Part shown: piece after piece, positions 9,346 to 17,532 of the stretch | Layout: every line of letters starts with the position of its first letter | How positions within the stretch are numbered: position 1 is the first letter of the stretch | Source: Oscillospiraceae bacterium | GTDB lineage: Bacteria > Bacillota > Clostridia > Oscillospirales > Oscillospiraceae | Length of the DNA: 64,000 nt | Reading direction: 5' to 3' | Assembly (NCBI GenBank): GCA_009785345.1 | Contig: WQWL01000005.1 | Coordinates: forward strand, 1 to 64,000 | Program-made: the position numbers and the translations under genes | Notes under the pieces: model-generated | Database searches by the model: none | What the model saw: the letters and a program-made list of their open reading frames with translations, nothing else | What the model was told of the DNA's origin: nothing

Positions 9346-9576
9346 TTATTTCACCAAAGTTTCGATATAATCAGATATATCGCCGACAGTTTTATGTTCG
9401 TATATTGATTCATCAGTTGCAGTTATTCCATACTCTTCTTCAAGAGTCATAATTAACTCAACGAGATCCAAGGAGTCTGCACCTAAATCATTCATTAGGT
9501 CAGTTTCTCTTGTAATAGCTTCAGCGTCCACATCGAATTGTTCAGCCAAAACTTCTTTCATTTTTTCAAATACCAT
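9346..9576 (-). CDS. acpP: Acyl carrier protein
   Basis: This 76-residue acidic protein carries growing acyl chains in type II fatty acid synthesis. The phosphopantetheine attachment serine is in GADSLDLVEL (Ser36 or nearby), and the four-helix pattern and length are those of AcpP. GGAGAG lies before the ATG. Its stop codon abuts the TTG start of alaS. No other fab genes are next to it, which is unusual, since acpP normally sits between fabG/plsX and fabF. Confidence 0.95.
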   Translation of the reverse strand: MVFEKMKEVLAEQFDVDAEAITRETDLMNDLGADSLDLVELIMTLEEEYGITATDESIYEHKTVGDISDYIETLVK

Positions 9577-9642
9577 GATAATCTACTCTCCTTGTTAATA
9601 AGTTTCGTTTTATTTTATTGATTTATATGATTTAGTCATAAA

Positions 9643-9675
9643 GGGGCAGGGTACAGCTATGCAGACCCAACCCCT
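9643..9675 (-). terminator. Hairpin terminator after khpB
   Basis: On the minus strand AGGGGTTGGGT pairs imperfectly with ACCCTGCCCC over a 12-base loop and is followed by TTTATG. It lies 14 bp after the stop of khpB and would end the rpmH-to-khpB transcript before acpP. Confidence 0.6.
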
Positions 9676-9688
9676 ATAGAATTTATTG

Positions 9689-10366
9689 TTATCTCCACTC
9701 GCGATATTGCGGTGAACCTGATTGTGAAGAACTCTCTTTTCCGTCACCATAAGCAACGACGACACGCCTATTTGGCTCGCTTCCTACTGAGAAGGTAGAG
9801 ACAAGCTCATTGTCTTGAAGAAATGTGTGTATCACATGTCTTTCAAACGCATTCATTGGGTCAAGAGTCATATTACGGCGATATTTTACAACTTTACCCG
9901 CGGTTCTGGATGCAAGGTTCTCAAGAGTTTCGTTTCTTCTCTGCCTGTAGTTTTCGGCATCGAGATTAACTCTGCACCGATTGGAAGCACCACGGTTGAT
10001 AACATAATTTGTTAGAGATTGTATGGAATCCAGAGTTTCTCCTCTGCGACCAATGAGTGCACCGGGATCTTTGCTTGCTAAAACAACAGATATGGATTTA
10101 TCATTTTCTGTTAAATCCATCGATACATCAATATCCATGTGCTCAAACAGTCCGGTTAGAAATGTGTGCACAAGCTCAGAGCGTTCTTCTCTTACTTCAT
10201 AAAGAACCTTAACAATGGCAGGTGTATTCTTTAAACCTAAAAATCCTGTTTTTGCTTGTTCAACAATTTCGACAGAAACATCGTCACGAGACATGTTTAG
10301 CTGCTCTAGCGCAAGCTCAATCGCCTCTTCTTCAGTACGACCTTGTACTTCAATTGATTTTAGCAT
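9689..10366 (-). CDS. khpB: RNA-binding protein KhpB (Jag/EloR; SpoIIIJ-associated)
   Basis: This 225-residue protein has the three parts of Jag: an N-terminal Jag domain (about 1-50, EVQGRTEEEAIELALEQL), a type II KH domain (about 75-150, with GALIGRRGETLDSIQ as its GxxG loop) and an R3H domain (about 155-215, with RRNMTLDPMNAFERHVIH). It binds RNA and, with KhpA, influences cell elongation in streptococci. It follows yidC by 22 bp, the standard SpoIIIJ-Jag arrangement next to the replication origin. It ends in a polar, probably disordered tail. Confidence 0.94.
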   Translation of the reverse strand: MLKSIEVQGRTEEEAIELALEQLNMSRDDVSVEIVEQAKTGFLGLKNTPAIVKVLYEVREERSELVHTFLTGLFEHMDIDVSMDLTENDKSISVVLASKDPGALIGRRGETLDSIQSLTNYVINRGASNRCRVNLDAENYRQRRNETLENLASRTAGKVVKYRRNMTLDPMNAFERHVIHTFLQDNELVSTFSVGSEPNRRVVVAYGDGKESSSQSGSPQYREWR

Positions 10367-10388
10367 ATTTTGTTTCTCCGTTCATGGA

Positions 10389-11825
10389 TTAATCAAATCT
10401 TTTTGTATCAAAACGTTCTTCTGTAGATGAACTATCCTCTTTTTCATTTTCGTCATCGACTTCCTCATCAGAGTCATCACTATCATCATCGACCTCATCA
10501 GAATCGGTAATTTCCTCATCTTCGTCATTAACGTATTCATCATCGACATCGTGAGCTTGAGATGCGTCGAGGTCTTCGTCTTTTTCAATATCGTCACTTG
10601 AATCGTCGTCGTCAGCTATAACTGGATATCTATCAGGGTCATACGCACGACCACGTGCATAGCGACGTTTACCTACTCGACTTGGATCGTCATCTTCTTC
10701 TTTAGCTTTTTTGGGAGGAGCATTTTTCTTTTCCCACACAGCAGCTTTTTCGTCTTTATCTTTACTTTTTTTCTTTTTCTTTTTCTTCTTTGAAGTGTTT
10801 AAATTTTCTTCAATCGTGCCTTCAGCTTTTTTACGCTCTGTTTCAAGTCTTTTTGCTTCAAGTTCTGCTTCTTTAACTTTGCGAATAGCATCTTTCTCAG
10901 CATCTTCAGCATCAAGAATCTTTGTGTACTTCTTAGTAAGCCAAATATCTTGTCCAATTTGCAAAACTGTACCGATTGTCCAATAAAGGCTAAGTGCTGC
11001 AGGAAGAATAAAACCAAACCATACAGACATTAAGGGCATGAACATCATGACTTTGCCCATTGTACCACCGGCAGCTTCCGGCGAACCAGTGACATTCATT
11101 TTGCGCATGATTGCTGCAGATATAAACTGAGCTCCACCAGAAATTATCGGAAGCAAGAATAATAGTAAGAGCGGTAATAATGCATTAAAATCGCCCCACG
11201 GAAATTCCCAAACGTCCCATCTCGGAGTCTCTGCCAAATTGAGTGTAGAAAAGAAATAAAAAGAAATATCTTGCAAACCGTCAAGGGCCTGACCCGGATT
11301 AACATAGCCTGCAAAGTTTGACCAATGTGTGCTTACGGCCTGCGCAATTTCAACCTCGACATGTGGACCGCCAAGTTGCTCAGGGGTGAAAGTTACACCA
11401 GCGCGCTCAAGTATTTGCAATATTAATCCTGGTTCTCCATATTCGTTGTATGAGAACAAATCGCGTGCAAGACCCATCATAATGGTTAAAGGTTGACGAA
11501 TTGCAAAGAAAAGTGCAATCATAATTGGCATCTGAATAAAGGTCCATAAACAACCAGATGCAGGGTTAACACCCTCTTCTCTATAAAGCTTTGCCGTTTC
11601 CTCTTGCAGCTTTTGCTTATTTGCGCCGTGCTTTTTTTGGAGTTCAGCCATTTTTGGCTGCAGTCTGGATTGCTTAAGCTGACCACGCTTGCCTTTCATT
11701 TGGAATGGGAGCAGAACTACTTTAATAACAACAGCAACGAGAATGAGTGCCACGCCATAGTTTTGCACCAAATCATAAAGGAACATTATTAGCATTCCAA
11801 ATGGTCTCGCAATTGCTTCAAACAT
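10389..11825 (-). CDS. yidC: Membrane protein insertase YidC/OxaA/SpoIIIJ with a long charged C-terminal tail
   Basis: YidC inserts membrane proteins with or without SecYEG. The 60-kDa-inner-membrane-protein domain covers about residues 20-310, starting with a first transmembrane segment (ILVAVVIKVVLLPFQ) and including the positively charged LYREEGVNPASGCLW loop and a late segment FGFILPAALSLYWT. There is no clear lipobox. The remaining 165 residues are a hydrophilic tail with a run of eight lysines, then a very acidic Asp/Glu/Ser stretch. The family core in Bacillota is about 250-290 residues, so the tail is an unusually long extension; lysine-rich YidC tails are known to help ribosome binding, while the acidic part is unexplained. 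Confidence 0.94.
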   Translation of the reverse strand: MFEAIARPFGMLIMFLYDLVQNYGVALILVAVVIKVVLLPFQMKGKRGQLKQSRLQPKMAELQKKHGANKQKLQEETAKLYREEGVNPASGCLWTFIQMPIMIALFFAIRQPLTIMMGLARDLFSYNEYGEPGLILQILERAGVTFTPEQLGGPHVEVEIAQAVSTHWSNFAGYVNPGQALDGLQDISFYFFSTLNLAETPRWDVWEFPWGDFNALLPLLLLFLLPIISGGAQFISAAIMRKMNVTGSPEAAGGTMGKVMMFMPLMSVWFGFILPAALSLYWTIGTVLQIGQDIWLTKKYTKILDAEDAEKDAIRKVKEAELEAKRLETERKKAEGTIEENLNTSKKKKKKKKSKDKDEKAAVWEKKNAPPKKAKEEDDDPSRVGKRRYARGRAYDPDRYPVIADDDDSSDDIEKDEDLDASQAHDVDDEYVNDEDEEITDSDEVDDDSDDSDEEVDDENEKEDSSSTEERFDTKRFD

Positions 11826-11863
11826 AATTGAGTTTAATCCTTTCGGTTTTTATACTCGATGCA

Positions 11864-12073
11864 CTAAGGCACAGGGTCATAGCCGCCCTTATGAAATGGA
11901 TGACATTTGAAAAAACGCTTTAATGCAAGCAAGCTACCTTTAAAAGCACCATACTTCTCTAATGATTCCAATGCATATAATGAACAGGATGGAATGAATC
12001 TACACTTTGGCATAGAAGGAGTTGATAGGTGTTTTCTATAAAACCTTATCACACCGATAAGTATTCGCTTCAT
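11864..12073 (-). CDS. yidD: Membrane protein insertion efficiency factor YidD
   Basis: This 69-residue protein matches YidD throughout: [30 protein letters not shown] with the conserved cysteines, then a basic helix and the ending [12 protein letters not shown]. It is thought to assist YidC during membrane protein insertion. It lies between rnpA and yidC, the conserved order. GAGAG precedes the ATG. Confidence 0.95.
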   Translation of the reverse strand: MKRILIGVIRFYRKHLSTPSMPKCRFIPSCSLYALESLEKYGAFKGSLLALKRFFKCHPFHKGGYDPVP

Positions 12074-12086
12074 ATTGAAATTCTCT

Positions 12087-12449
12087 CTAAATAGATGCGT
12101 CCAATATATCGATACTATTTATAAGCTTAAGTTTTTTAAAAAGCGATAGTGTGGAAGACTCGAGCTCATTCCAACTGGCATAACGACATCGTTGACGAGC
12201 AACGATTACAATATCATATCCGACACATAAAGTATATTCGTTTAATCGATATATCTCTTTAAGACGACGGCGTATGCGATTTCGTTCAACAGCACCCCCA
12301 AGTTTAGTGCTGACGGTGATGCCGAGTCGATTTATATCCTTATAATTGCGCATACAATATACAGCAACGCACTTCGACGCAGCCGTCTTACCTTTGTTAT
12401 ACAGCCGCCTGAACTCGTAGTTCTTTGTTAGCGATTTTGTATAACGCAT
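12087..12449 (-). CDS. rnpA: Ribonuclease P protein component
   Basis: RnpA is the protein subunit of RNase P, which cuts the 5' leader from precursor tRNAs. The signature [16 protein letters not shown] (RNR motif) and the opening [14 protein letters not shown] are clear. The frame remains open far upstream, but there it overlaps rpmH, so I take the ATG at 12449, one base after the rpmH stop, giving 120 residues, the normal length. Confidence 0.94.
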   Translation of the reverse strand: MRYTKSLTKNYEFRRLYNKGKTAASKCVAVYCMRNYKDINRLGITVSTKLGGAVERNRIRRRLKEIYRLNEYTLCVGYDIVIVARQRCRYASWNELESSTLSLFKKLKLINSIDILDASI

Positions 12450-12450
12450 A

Positions 12451-12585
12451 CTATGCAGACAATTTTGCGCGACCTTTCGTGCGGCGACGAGCAAGGATTT
12501 TGCGTCCGCTTCTTGTAGACATTCTTTTACGGAAACCGTGTTCTCTCGCACGTTTTCTCTTTTTTGGTTGATATGTTCTAAGCAT
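12451..12585 (-). CDS. rpmH: 50S ribosomal protein L34
   Basis: A 44-codon gene encodes a very basic protein beginning [20 protein letters not shown], with [18 protein letters not shown] at the end; this is L34 from end to end. It lies in another frame inside the long upstream extension of the rnpA frame and its stop (TAG) is one base before the rnpA ATG. AAAGGA is about 8 bp upstream. A near-consensus promoter lies 70 bp upstream. Confidence 0.97.
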   Translation of the reverse strand: MLRTYQPKKRKRAREHGFRKRMSTRSGRKILARRRTKGRAKLSA

Positions 12586-12654
12586 AATTTTATATTTCCT
12601 TTCAGGGCGAGTTGTTTTCGCAAATCAGCATTGTGCAGATTAGCGCAGTAATGA

Positions 12655-12683
12655 ATTATATAACACGAAAATATGCATGTCAA
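12655..12683 (-). promoter_or_regulatory. Promoter of the rpmH-rnpA-yidD-yidC-khpB operon
   Basis: On the minus strand a perfect TTGACA (12683-12678) and a perfect TATAAT (12660-12655) are separated by 17 bp. The start point would lie about 65 nt upstream of the rpmH ATG. Confidence 0.85.
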
Positions 12684-12765
12684 CTCATTTTCTACATTGC
12701 GTGACGAAGTTTAGGGATTATGAGAAAATAATAGTGGTGATAAATTGCAGAAAGGAGTGGTCTGT

Positions 12766-13773
12766 ATGTTTCATAAGCGGCTGTATTTAATGGCCACACT
12801 TGTGATAGTTTGGCTGTTTTTGGTAGGACTACTCGCCGGATGCGAGACTATAGGTGGTGACTCTAACGGCTCTACTTTTCCAAGTAATACCAATAATAGT
12901 GAAGGAAGAGAGAGAAGAGAACCATCGCACACAACAGAAGCATCGCCGATTCTAGAGTTGCCGGAGATTAAACTTCCGACTGCACCGGGAACTGCTGTTG
13001 AAAAAAATGATCAAGCAGTTATAGATTTTTCCAATATACAAGATGGTTATATTATGGCGAAATATCTTGAAAGTACTGATATGAACATTAGGCTGCTATT
13101 AACTATGCCTAATGGAGTACAATATACATATTCACTTATTCCAGGTCGTGACTTCGAAGCTTTTCCACTTTCCGGTGGAGACGGCGCTTATGAAGTTGGG
13201 ATTTTTAAGCAAGCTGAGGGCACAAGATATTCCATGGTACTATCAGCAACATTGGATATTGTATTAATTAATGAGTTTGCACCGTTTTTGCGTCCTAATC
13301 AATTTGTGAACTTCAATCAGTATAGTGATGCAGTTAGAATAGCCGCTGAATTAACGCAGGGTCTTGCAACAGACGCATTTGTCGACAGAGTCGAAGCAAT
13401 ATACAACTTCGTCATTTCAAACATTGAATATGACGTGGAACTTGCAGAAACAGTTCAAACCGGTTATATACCCGACATTGATGAAGTTTTGAGACGCGGA
13501 AAAGGCATTTGCTTTGATTATGCAGCACTAATGGCAGCAATGTTGCGAAGTCAAGGTATTCCTACAAAGTTGGTCATCGGCTATACAGGAGAGCTGTATC
13601 ATGCATGGATTAGTGTGTACAGCGAGGAATCCGGCTGGATGGATAATATTATTTTCTTTGATGGTCACGATTGGCAACTTATGGATCCAACAGTAGGAGC
13701 AAACGTGTCGTCTGCAAACCTTATGGATTATATTGGTGATGGTACAAATTATACCGCAAAGTTTTTCTATTAG
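12766..13773 (+). CDS. Transglutaminase-like lipoprotein
   Basis: The 335-residue product starts with a lipoprotein signal (VWLFLVGLLAGC, with the lipidated Cys about residue 27), so it should be anchored outside the membrane. The C-terminal part is a transglutaminase/protease-like domain: GKGICFDYAALMAAML holds the catalytic Cys, ELYHAWI the His and WQLMDPT the Asp. Such domains act as peptidases or cross-linking enzymes; the substrate is unknown. The middle region is a beta-rich domain without recognisable family. I chose ATG 12766, with AAAGGAG 8 bp upstream, over an upstream TTG. It faces ychF across a shared hairpin terminator. Confidence 0.85.
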   Translation: MFHKRLYLMATLVIVWLFLVGLLAGCETIGGDSNGSTFPSNTNNSEGRERREPSHTTEASPILELPEIKLPTAPGTAVEKNDQAVIDFSNIQDGYIMAKYLESTDMNIRLLLTMPNGVQYTYSLIPGRDFEAFPLSGGDGAYEVGIFKQAEGTRYSMVLSATLDIVLINEFAPFLRPNQFVNFNQYSDAVRIAAELTQGLATDAFVDRVEAIYNFVISNIEYDVELAETVQTGYIPDIDEVLRRGKGICFDYAALMAAMLRSQGIPTKLVIGYTGELYHAWISVYSEESGWMDNIIFFDGHDWQLMDPTVGANVSSANLMDYIGDGTNYTAKFFY

Positions 13774-13800
13774 TGCATTGGTTATTTAAAAACCGATGCA
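13774..13800. terminator. Bidirectional hairpin between convergent genes
   Basis: TGCATTGGTT and AACCGATGCA form a 10-bp stem (one G-T) around 7 bases in the 32-bp gap between the transglutaminase lipoprotein gene and the YchF-like gene, whose 3' ends face each other. Confidence 0.6.
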
Positions 13801-13805
13801 GACCA

Positions 13806-14891
13806 CTAGACATTAAATCTGAAGTTGATTATGTCGCCATCGACAACAACGTACTCTTTGCCTTCAAGTCGGAATAATCCTTTTTCCTTGACTTTTGGCA
13901 TGGAGCCAAGTTCATAGAGGTCGCTGTACTTCACGACTTCAGCTCGAATAAAGCCACGCTCGATGTCTGTATGAATCTTGCCGGCAGCTTTTTTTGCAAT
14001 TGTTCCATTTTCGATTGTCCAGGCGCGCACCTCATCTTCGCCAACAGTTATAAAAGAGATGAGACCGAGAAGGCCATATGCAGCTCTTGTCAATGTGTTG
14101 ATGCCCGGTTGTGTAATACCCAAGTCGGTCATAAAAATTTCTTTGTCTTCTTGTGGCAGACGGCTAATTTCAAGCTCCATATCAGCACATAATTCTACTA
14201 ATGGTATATTTAGCTTTGCACACATTGTGCGAAGCTCTTCTTTATTTGCCCAATTTTTTGACTCCCATTCAGATTCACCCAAGTTAACAACAGCCAGTTT
14301 GGGCTTCTCTGTTAAAAAAGCAAAACTACGTGTAAACAATCGTTCTTCCTCTGAAAGTTCCATGTCAAGTATTGAACCACCTTTTTCCAGCCAGTCAAAG
14401 CAACGCTCAAGTAGTTCTATTTCTTTTTCGTTTTCTTTTGTGATTTTCTTTCCGGCTTTAATGCGACCGATTCTTTTTTCAATCATCTCCAAGTCAGCAA
14501 AAAGCATTTCAGTTTCGACAGCCTCTAAGTCGCGAACAGGGTCGAGGCTATCGGAATCATGAAGAACAGCGTCTGACTCAAAAGCTCGTAATACATGGAT
14601 GAGCGCATCACATGGACGCACATCATTTAGAAAACGAGTAGCACCGGAGTTTTGACCATCGACAGATGCTCCGAAACCCATGATATCTGTAAGTTCGATT
14701 TTTGCGTATGTTGTTTTCTTTGGGTTATAGAGCTCTGAAAGAAAATCAATACGTTCGTCAGGGACTATGCAACTTCCAATATTTGCAGAACCTTTTCCAG
14801 CGGACAGACTCCCGGCATCATCTTTGCCTGTTAATAAGCCGAAAAGTGTTGTTTTTCCTGTTTGATTAAGACCGACTAGACCTATTTTCAT
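13806..14891 (-). CDS. YchF-like (Obg family) P-loop ATPase/GTPase, divergent
   Basis: The 361-residue protein has the YchF architecture: a P-loop domain starting at residue 2 (GLNQTGKTT), a helical insertion with coiled-coil character (about 130-205), and a C-terminal TGS/YchF-type domain (VGEDEVRAWTIENG to the end, with HTDIERGFIRAEVV). The fourth nucleotide motif reads NLGE, in line with the NxxE motif that lets YchF prefer ATP. The P-loop departs from the usual GLPNVGKST, so this is a divergent member, perhaps a paralogue of the standard ychF. The family binds ribosomes and responds to oxidative stress. The leader AAAAGGAATGGTCAT precedes the ATG. Confidence 0.82.
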   Translation of the reverse strand: MKIGLVGLNQTGKTTLFGLLTGKDDAGSLSAGKGSANIGSCIVPDERIDFLSELYNPKKTTYAKIELTDIMGFGASVDGQNSGATRFLNDVRPCDALIHVLRAFESDAVLHDSDSLDPVRDLEAVETEMLFADLEMIEKRIGRIKAGKKITKENEKEIELLERCFDWLEKGGSILDMELSEEERLFTRSFAFLTEKPKLAVVNLGESEWESKNWANKEELRTMCAKLNIPLVELCADMELEISRLPQEDKEIFMTDLGITQPGINTLTRAAYGLLGLISFITVGEDEVRAWTIENGTIAKKAAGKIHTDIERGFIRAEVVKYSDLYELGSMPKVKEKGLFRLEGKEYVVVDGDIINFRFNV

Positions 14892-14967
14892 TTATATGAC
14901 CATTCCTTTTAAGGTATATATTTAACGTAGAGAAAGTGAATTATTTGAGATGTAATAAACTAGTATT

Positions 14968-15696
14968 TCAAAACGGAATGCTAGGCATTGCCATTAAGAA
15001 TTCTTCCATATCTTCCATGGTGCCATGTGTAAACTCATTAATGTCGAGTTCTGCTTCATTTTCAATATAATCTGTGACTAAGAAAACAGACATACCAAGC
15101 TCTTTTACACACATATCTTCAGCCGGATTATTTCCGACCATGAGACATTGTTCGGGAGATTTGTCTATTTTTGTAAGTACTTCTTTGTAGTAGTTAGGGT
15201 TTGGTTTGCAGAATGAACTGTTTTCATAGTGCGTGACGAATTGAAAGTCTTGTTGAGTAAGACCAATCCATGCCAATCTTGAGTCAACAGCACATGGCGG
15301 AAAGACGGGGTTTGTTGCAAGAACCAGATTATACCCTTTTTTTGCCATTTCACGTACAGTCCTTGCGGAGATATCACTATGTTGAACTAAAGACTTTGCA
15401 ACGTTAAACTCATTTGAGTAAAAACGATCGCACGAATCTTCGACTAATTTTAGTTGATCACCCTCTAAGTTCATATATTCAGAAAATGCATCCCAAAAGC
15501 GCTTTGTATTAAGTTCAGCGCCGTCATTTTTTATCATAGCTTTAGTTCCGACCCAAATTCCATTGACTGCGGTTTTGGCATCCAGATCCAGTTTAACAAA
15601 AACCTTGCTCAGTTCATTAAAATAAGTTTTTATAAAATCATCTTGTCGATAGCGAATTAATGTGCCGTCCAAGTCAAATAAGATTGTGTCAATCAT
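14968..15696 (-). CDS. HAD superfamily hydrolase
   Basis: The four HAD motifs are present in the 242-residue product: DLDGT near the start (nucleophile aspartate), LATNP for motif II, a lysine in CKPNP for motif III, and VGNNPAEDM for motif IV. A helical cap of the C1 type lies between motifs I and II (about 20-95). The enzyme is probably a phosphatase of a small phosphorylated metabolite; the substrate cannot be told. I prefer ATG 15696 over 15708, since GAAAGGA lies upstream of both and motif I is normally within 10 residues of the start. Confidence 0.82.
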   Translation of the reverse strand: MIDTILFDLDGTLIRYRQDDFIKTYFNELSKVFVKLDLDAKTAVNGIWVGTKAMIKNDGAELNTKRFWDAFSEYMNLEGDQLKLVEDSCDRFYSNEFNVAKSLVQHSDISARTVREMAKKGYNLVLATNPVFPPCAVDSRLAWIGLTQQDFQFVTHYENSSFCKPNPNYYKEVLTKIDKSPEQCLMVGNNPAEDMCVKELGMSVFLVTDYIENEAELDINEFTHGTMEDMEEFLMAMPSIPF

Positions 15697-15741
15697 ACTG
15701 AAGCCCATATCCTTTCATTTTGAAAAACTATGCTGATACAT

Positions 15742-15771
15742 AAAAATTGCTGCAGATTTGCAGCAATTTTT
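15742..15771 (-). terminator. Terminator of the tRNA-Met/tRNA-Glu operon
   Basis: AAAAATTGCTGCA and TGCAGCAATTTTT form a perfect 13-bp stem around a 4-base loop, beginning 9 bp after the 3' end of tRNA-Glu. The terminal T-run on the minus strand is typical of an intrinsic terminator. Confidence 0.85.
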
Positions 15772-15779
15772 AAAGAAGA

Positions 15780-15854
15780 TGGTGACCCGTACGAGACTCG
15801 AACTCGTGTTGCCGGCGTGAAAGGCCGGAGTCTTAACCGCTTGACCAACGGGCC
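15780..15854 (-). tRNA. tRNA-Glu (TTC)
   Basis: A 75-nt tRNA on the minus strand begins GGCCCGTTGGTCAAGCGGTT, has anticodon TTC, T-arm GAGTTCGAGTCTC and an encoded CCA. Acceptor pairing GGCCCGT/ACGGGTC is complete with one G-T. It is the second gene of a two-tRNA unit. Confidence 0.95.
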
Positions 15855-15884
15855 TTATGCGTTATTGCGAGGATTTGTAAAGAA

Positions 15885-15961
15885 TGGTAGCGGCAACTGG
15901 ATTTGAACCAGTGACCCTCCGGGTATGAACCGAATGCTCTAGCCAACTGAGCTATGCCGCC
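15885..15961 (-). tRNA. tRNA-Met elongator (CAT)
   Basis: A 77-nt tRNA on the minus strand begins GGCGGCATAGCTCAGTTGG, has anticodon CAT and an encoded CCA. The acceptor stem is fully paired and the anticodon stem CGGTT...ACCCG matches bacillary elongator tRNA-Met, so I call elongator Met and not the lysidine-modified tRNA-Ile2 or initiator. Confidence 0.88.
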
Positions 15962-15992
15962 TTTGATTAGCTCAATGAGTTGAGCACGAACT

Positions 15993-16021
15993 ATTGTACT
16001 CTCCAAAGGCGTTGTTGTCAA
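15993..16021 (-). promoter_or_regulatory. Promoter of the tRNA-Met/tRNA-Glu operon
   Basis: On the minus strand TTGACA (16021-16016) and TACAAT (15998-15993) are separated by exactly 17 bp. The start point would be about 25 nt before the first tRNA. Confidence 0.8.
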
Positions 16022-16167
16022 CATAATTTTTTGCAGTTTTTAAATAATTATAAAATTTACGCTTATTTCCATCTTAACAAGACGTTGTATTTGCACTTTT
16101 ATTATTGAAGTAAGCATTACTATAGTGTACAATTGCAACATGATTACGGAAAGGAAAGTTCAATATA

Positions 16168-17532
16168 ATGAATAGGTTAACACCAAAAATAATTGCAGAG
16201 GTTACCGGCGGAAAATATATAGGCAGTGATGAATGGAGCGATGTTCCTGTTGCAGGAGCAGTACGTGACAATCGGGATGTAAAAGAAGGAAATCTCTTTG
16301 TATGTATACGTGGAGCACGAGTAGATGGTCATGATTACGCAAATGTTGCATTTGAATCAGGTGCAGCATGTTGCCTTGTGGAAAAAGCAATTCCGGATGC
16401 AAAAGGGCCATGTGTAGTTGTAGATTCAACGTTAGAAGCTATACAAACAATTGGTGGTTATTACAGAAGTCTTTTTGATATACCGATTATTGGAATAACC
16501 GGCAGTGTGGGCAAGACCACAGCAAAAGAAATCATCGCATCAGTGTTGGGTGAAAAGCACTGTGTTTTAAGAACAGAAATGAATCTAAATAATGAATTAG
16601 GTGTACCATTAACACTACTTTCACTTGAAGATAAACACGAAGCAGCTGTAATCGAGATGGGTATTAGTGATTTTGGACATATGTCTAAGCTAGCAATAAT
16701 GGTTCGTCCAGATATATTCGTAATGACAAAAATAGGATACGCGCATATCGAAGAGCTCGGAGACTTACAGGGAGTATTGCGTGCAAAGACCGAAGCGTTT
16801 GCATATATGAAACCAACAGGGATTGCAGTTCTTAATGGTGACGACGAGCTGCTTTTAGGTTATGATCCCAAAATGCGAAAGCTGACATTTGGACTGGAAG
16901 AACATAATGATGTTTATGCTGAGAATATTCGCTCAGAATCGGTCAATAATATTGACTTAGATATTGTCAGTGAAGCAGGTCGATTTCCAATACAAATCCC
17001 AGCCTATGGCAGCCATATAGCAGCATTAGCACCCGCAGCAGTTATAGTAGCACGACTTCTCGGGATGACTGATGATGAGATATGTCGAGGTTTTCTCCTA
17101 TATGCACCTGTTGAAGGCAGATCCAGAATAACACATACTGAAAACATAATGTTAATTGATGATTGCTATAATGCTAACCCAAACTCAGTAAAAGCAGCAT
17201 TAACATCAATATCACCGTTACCCGGGCGTCATGTTGCGATTCTTGGAGATATGCTGGGTCTTGGCGAACACTCTGAACAAATGCACCGTGAGGTTGGAGC
17301 TTTTGCTGCCCAAAAGAAGATTGACCTACTACTATGTTCTGGTGAACAAGCACGCTTTTTGTATGAAGGATATATATCTGCAAATGGCGCACAAGCGCAT
17401 TACTACCCAACGATGGTGGATATTGAAGCAGGGATTCCAAAAATGATAAAAAAAGGCGACGCCGTTCTTGTGAAGGCGTCGCGTGGCATGTATTTTGATA
17501 AGTTGTTGCCGGTTATTTTAGATTTGGAGTAG
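16168..17532 (+). CDS. murF: UDP-N-acetylmuramoyl-tripeptide--D-alanyl-D-alanine ligase
   Basis: MurF adds D-Ala-D-Ala to the UDP-MurNAc-tripeptide, the last cytoplasmic step of peptidoglycan precursor synthesis. The 454 residues contain the Mur ligase N-domain (about 1-100), the ATP site GITGSVGKTTAKE (about 109-121), the central domain with NLNNELGVPLTLL and VIEMGISDFGHM, and the C-terminal domain with DDCYNANPNSVKAAL. AAGGAAAG precedes the ATG. The gene stands alone, not in a dcw cluster. Its last 20 bp overlap the convergent gene on the other strand. Confidence 0.95.
   Translation: MNRLTPKIIAEVTGGKYIGSDEWSDVPVAGAVRDNRDVKEGNLFVCIRGARVDGHDYANVAFESGAACCLVEKAIPDAKGPCVVVDSTLEAIQTIGGYYRSLFDIPIIGITGSVGKTTAKEIIASVLGEKHCVLRTEMNLNNELGVPLTLLSLEDKHEAAVIEMGISDFGHMSKLAIMVRPDIFVMTKIGYAHIEELGDLQGVLRAKTEAFAYMKPTGIAVLNGDDELLLGYDPKMRKLTFGLEEHNDVYAENIRSESVNNIDLDIVSEAGRFPIQIPAYGSHIAALAPAAVIVARLLGMTDDEICRGFLLYAPVEGRSRITHTENIMLIDDCYNANPNSVKAALTSISPLPGRHVAILGDMLGLGEHSEQMHREVGAFAAQKKIDLLLCSGEQARFLYEGYISANGAQAHYYPTMVDIEAGIPKMIKKGDAVLVKASRGMYFDKLLPVILDLE

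Noticed and set aside
12586-12765. Region upstream of rpmH as a replication origin
   Set aside because: Only 180 bp, no DnaA boxes, no dnaA gene; it is accounted for by the rpmH promoter and the lipoprotein gene's ribosome binding site.
13978-14562. 194-codon plus-strand frame opposite the YchF-like gene
   Set aside because: Serine-rich shadow translation, no ribosome binding site, fully inside a conserved gene.
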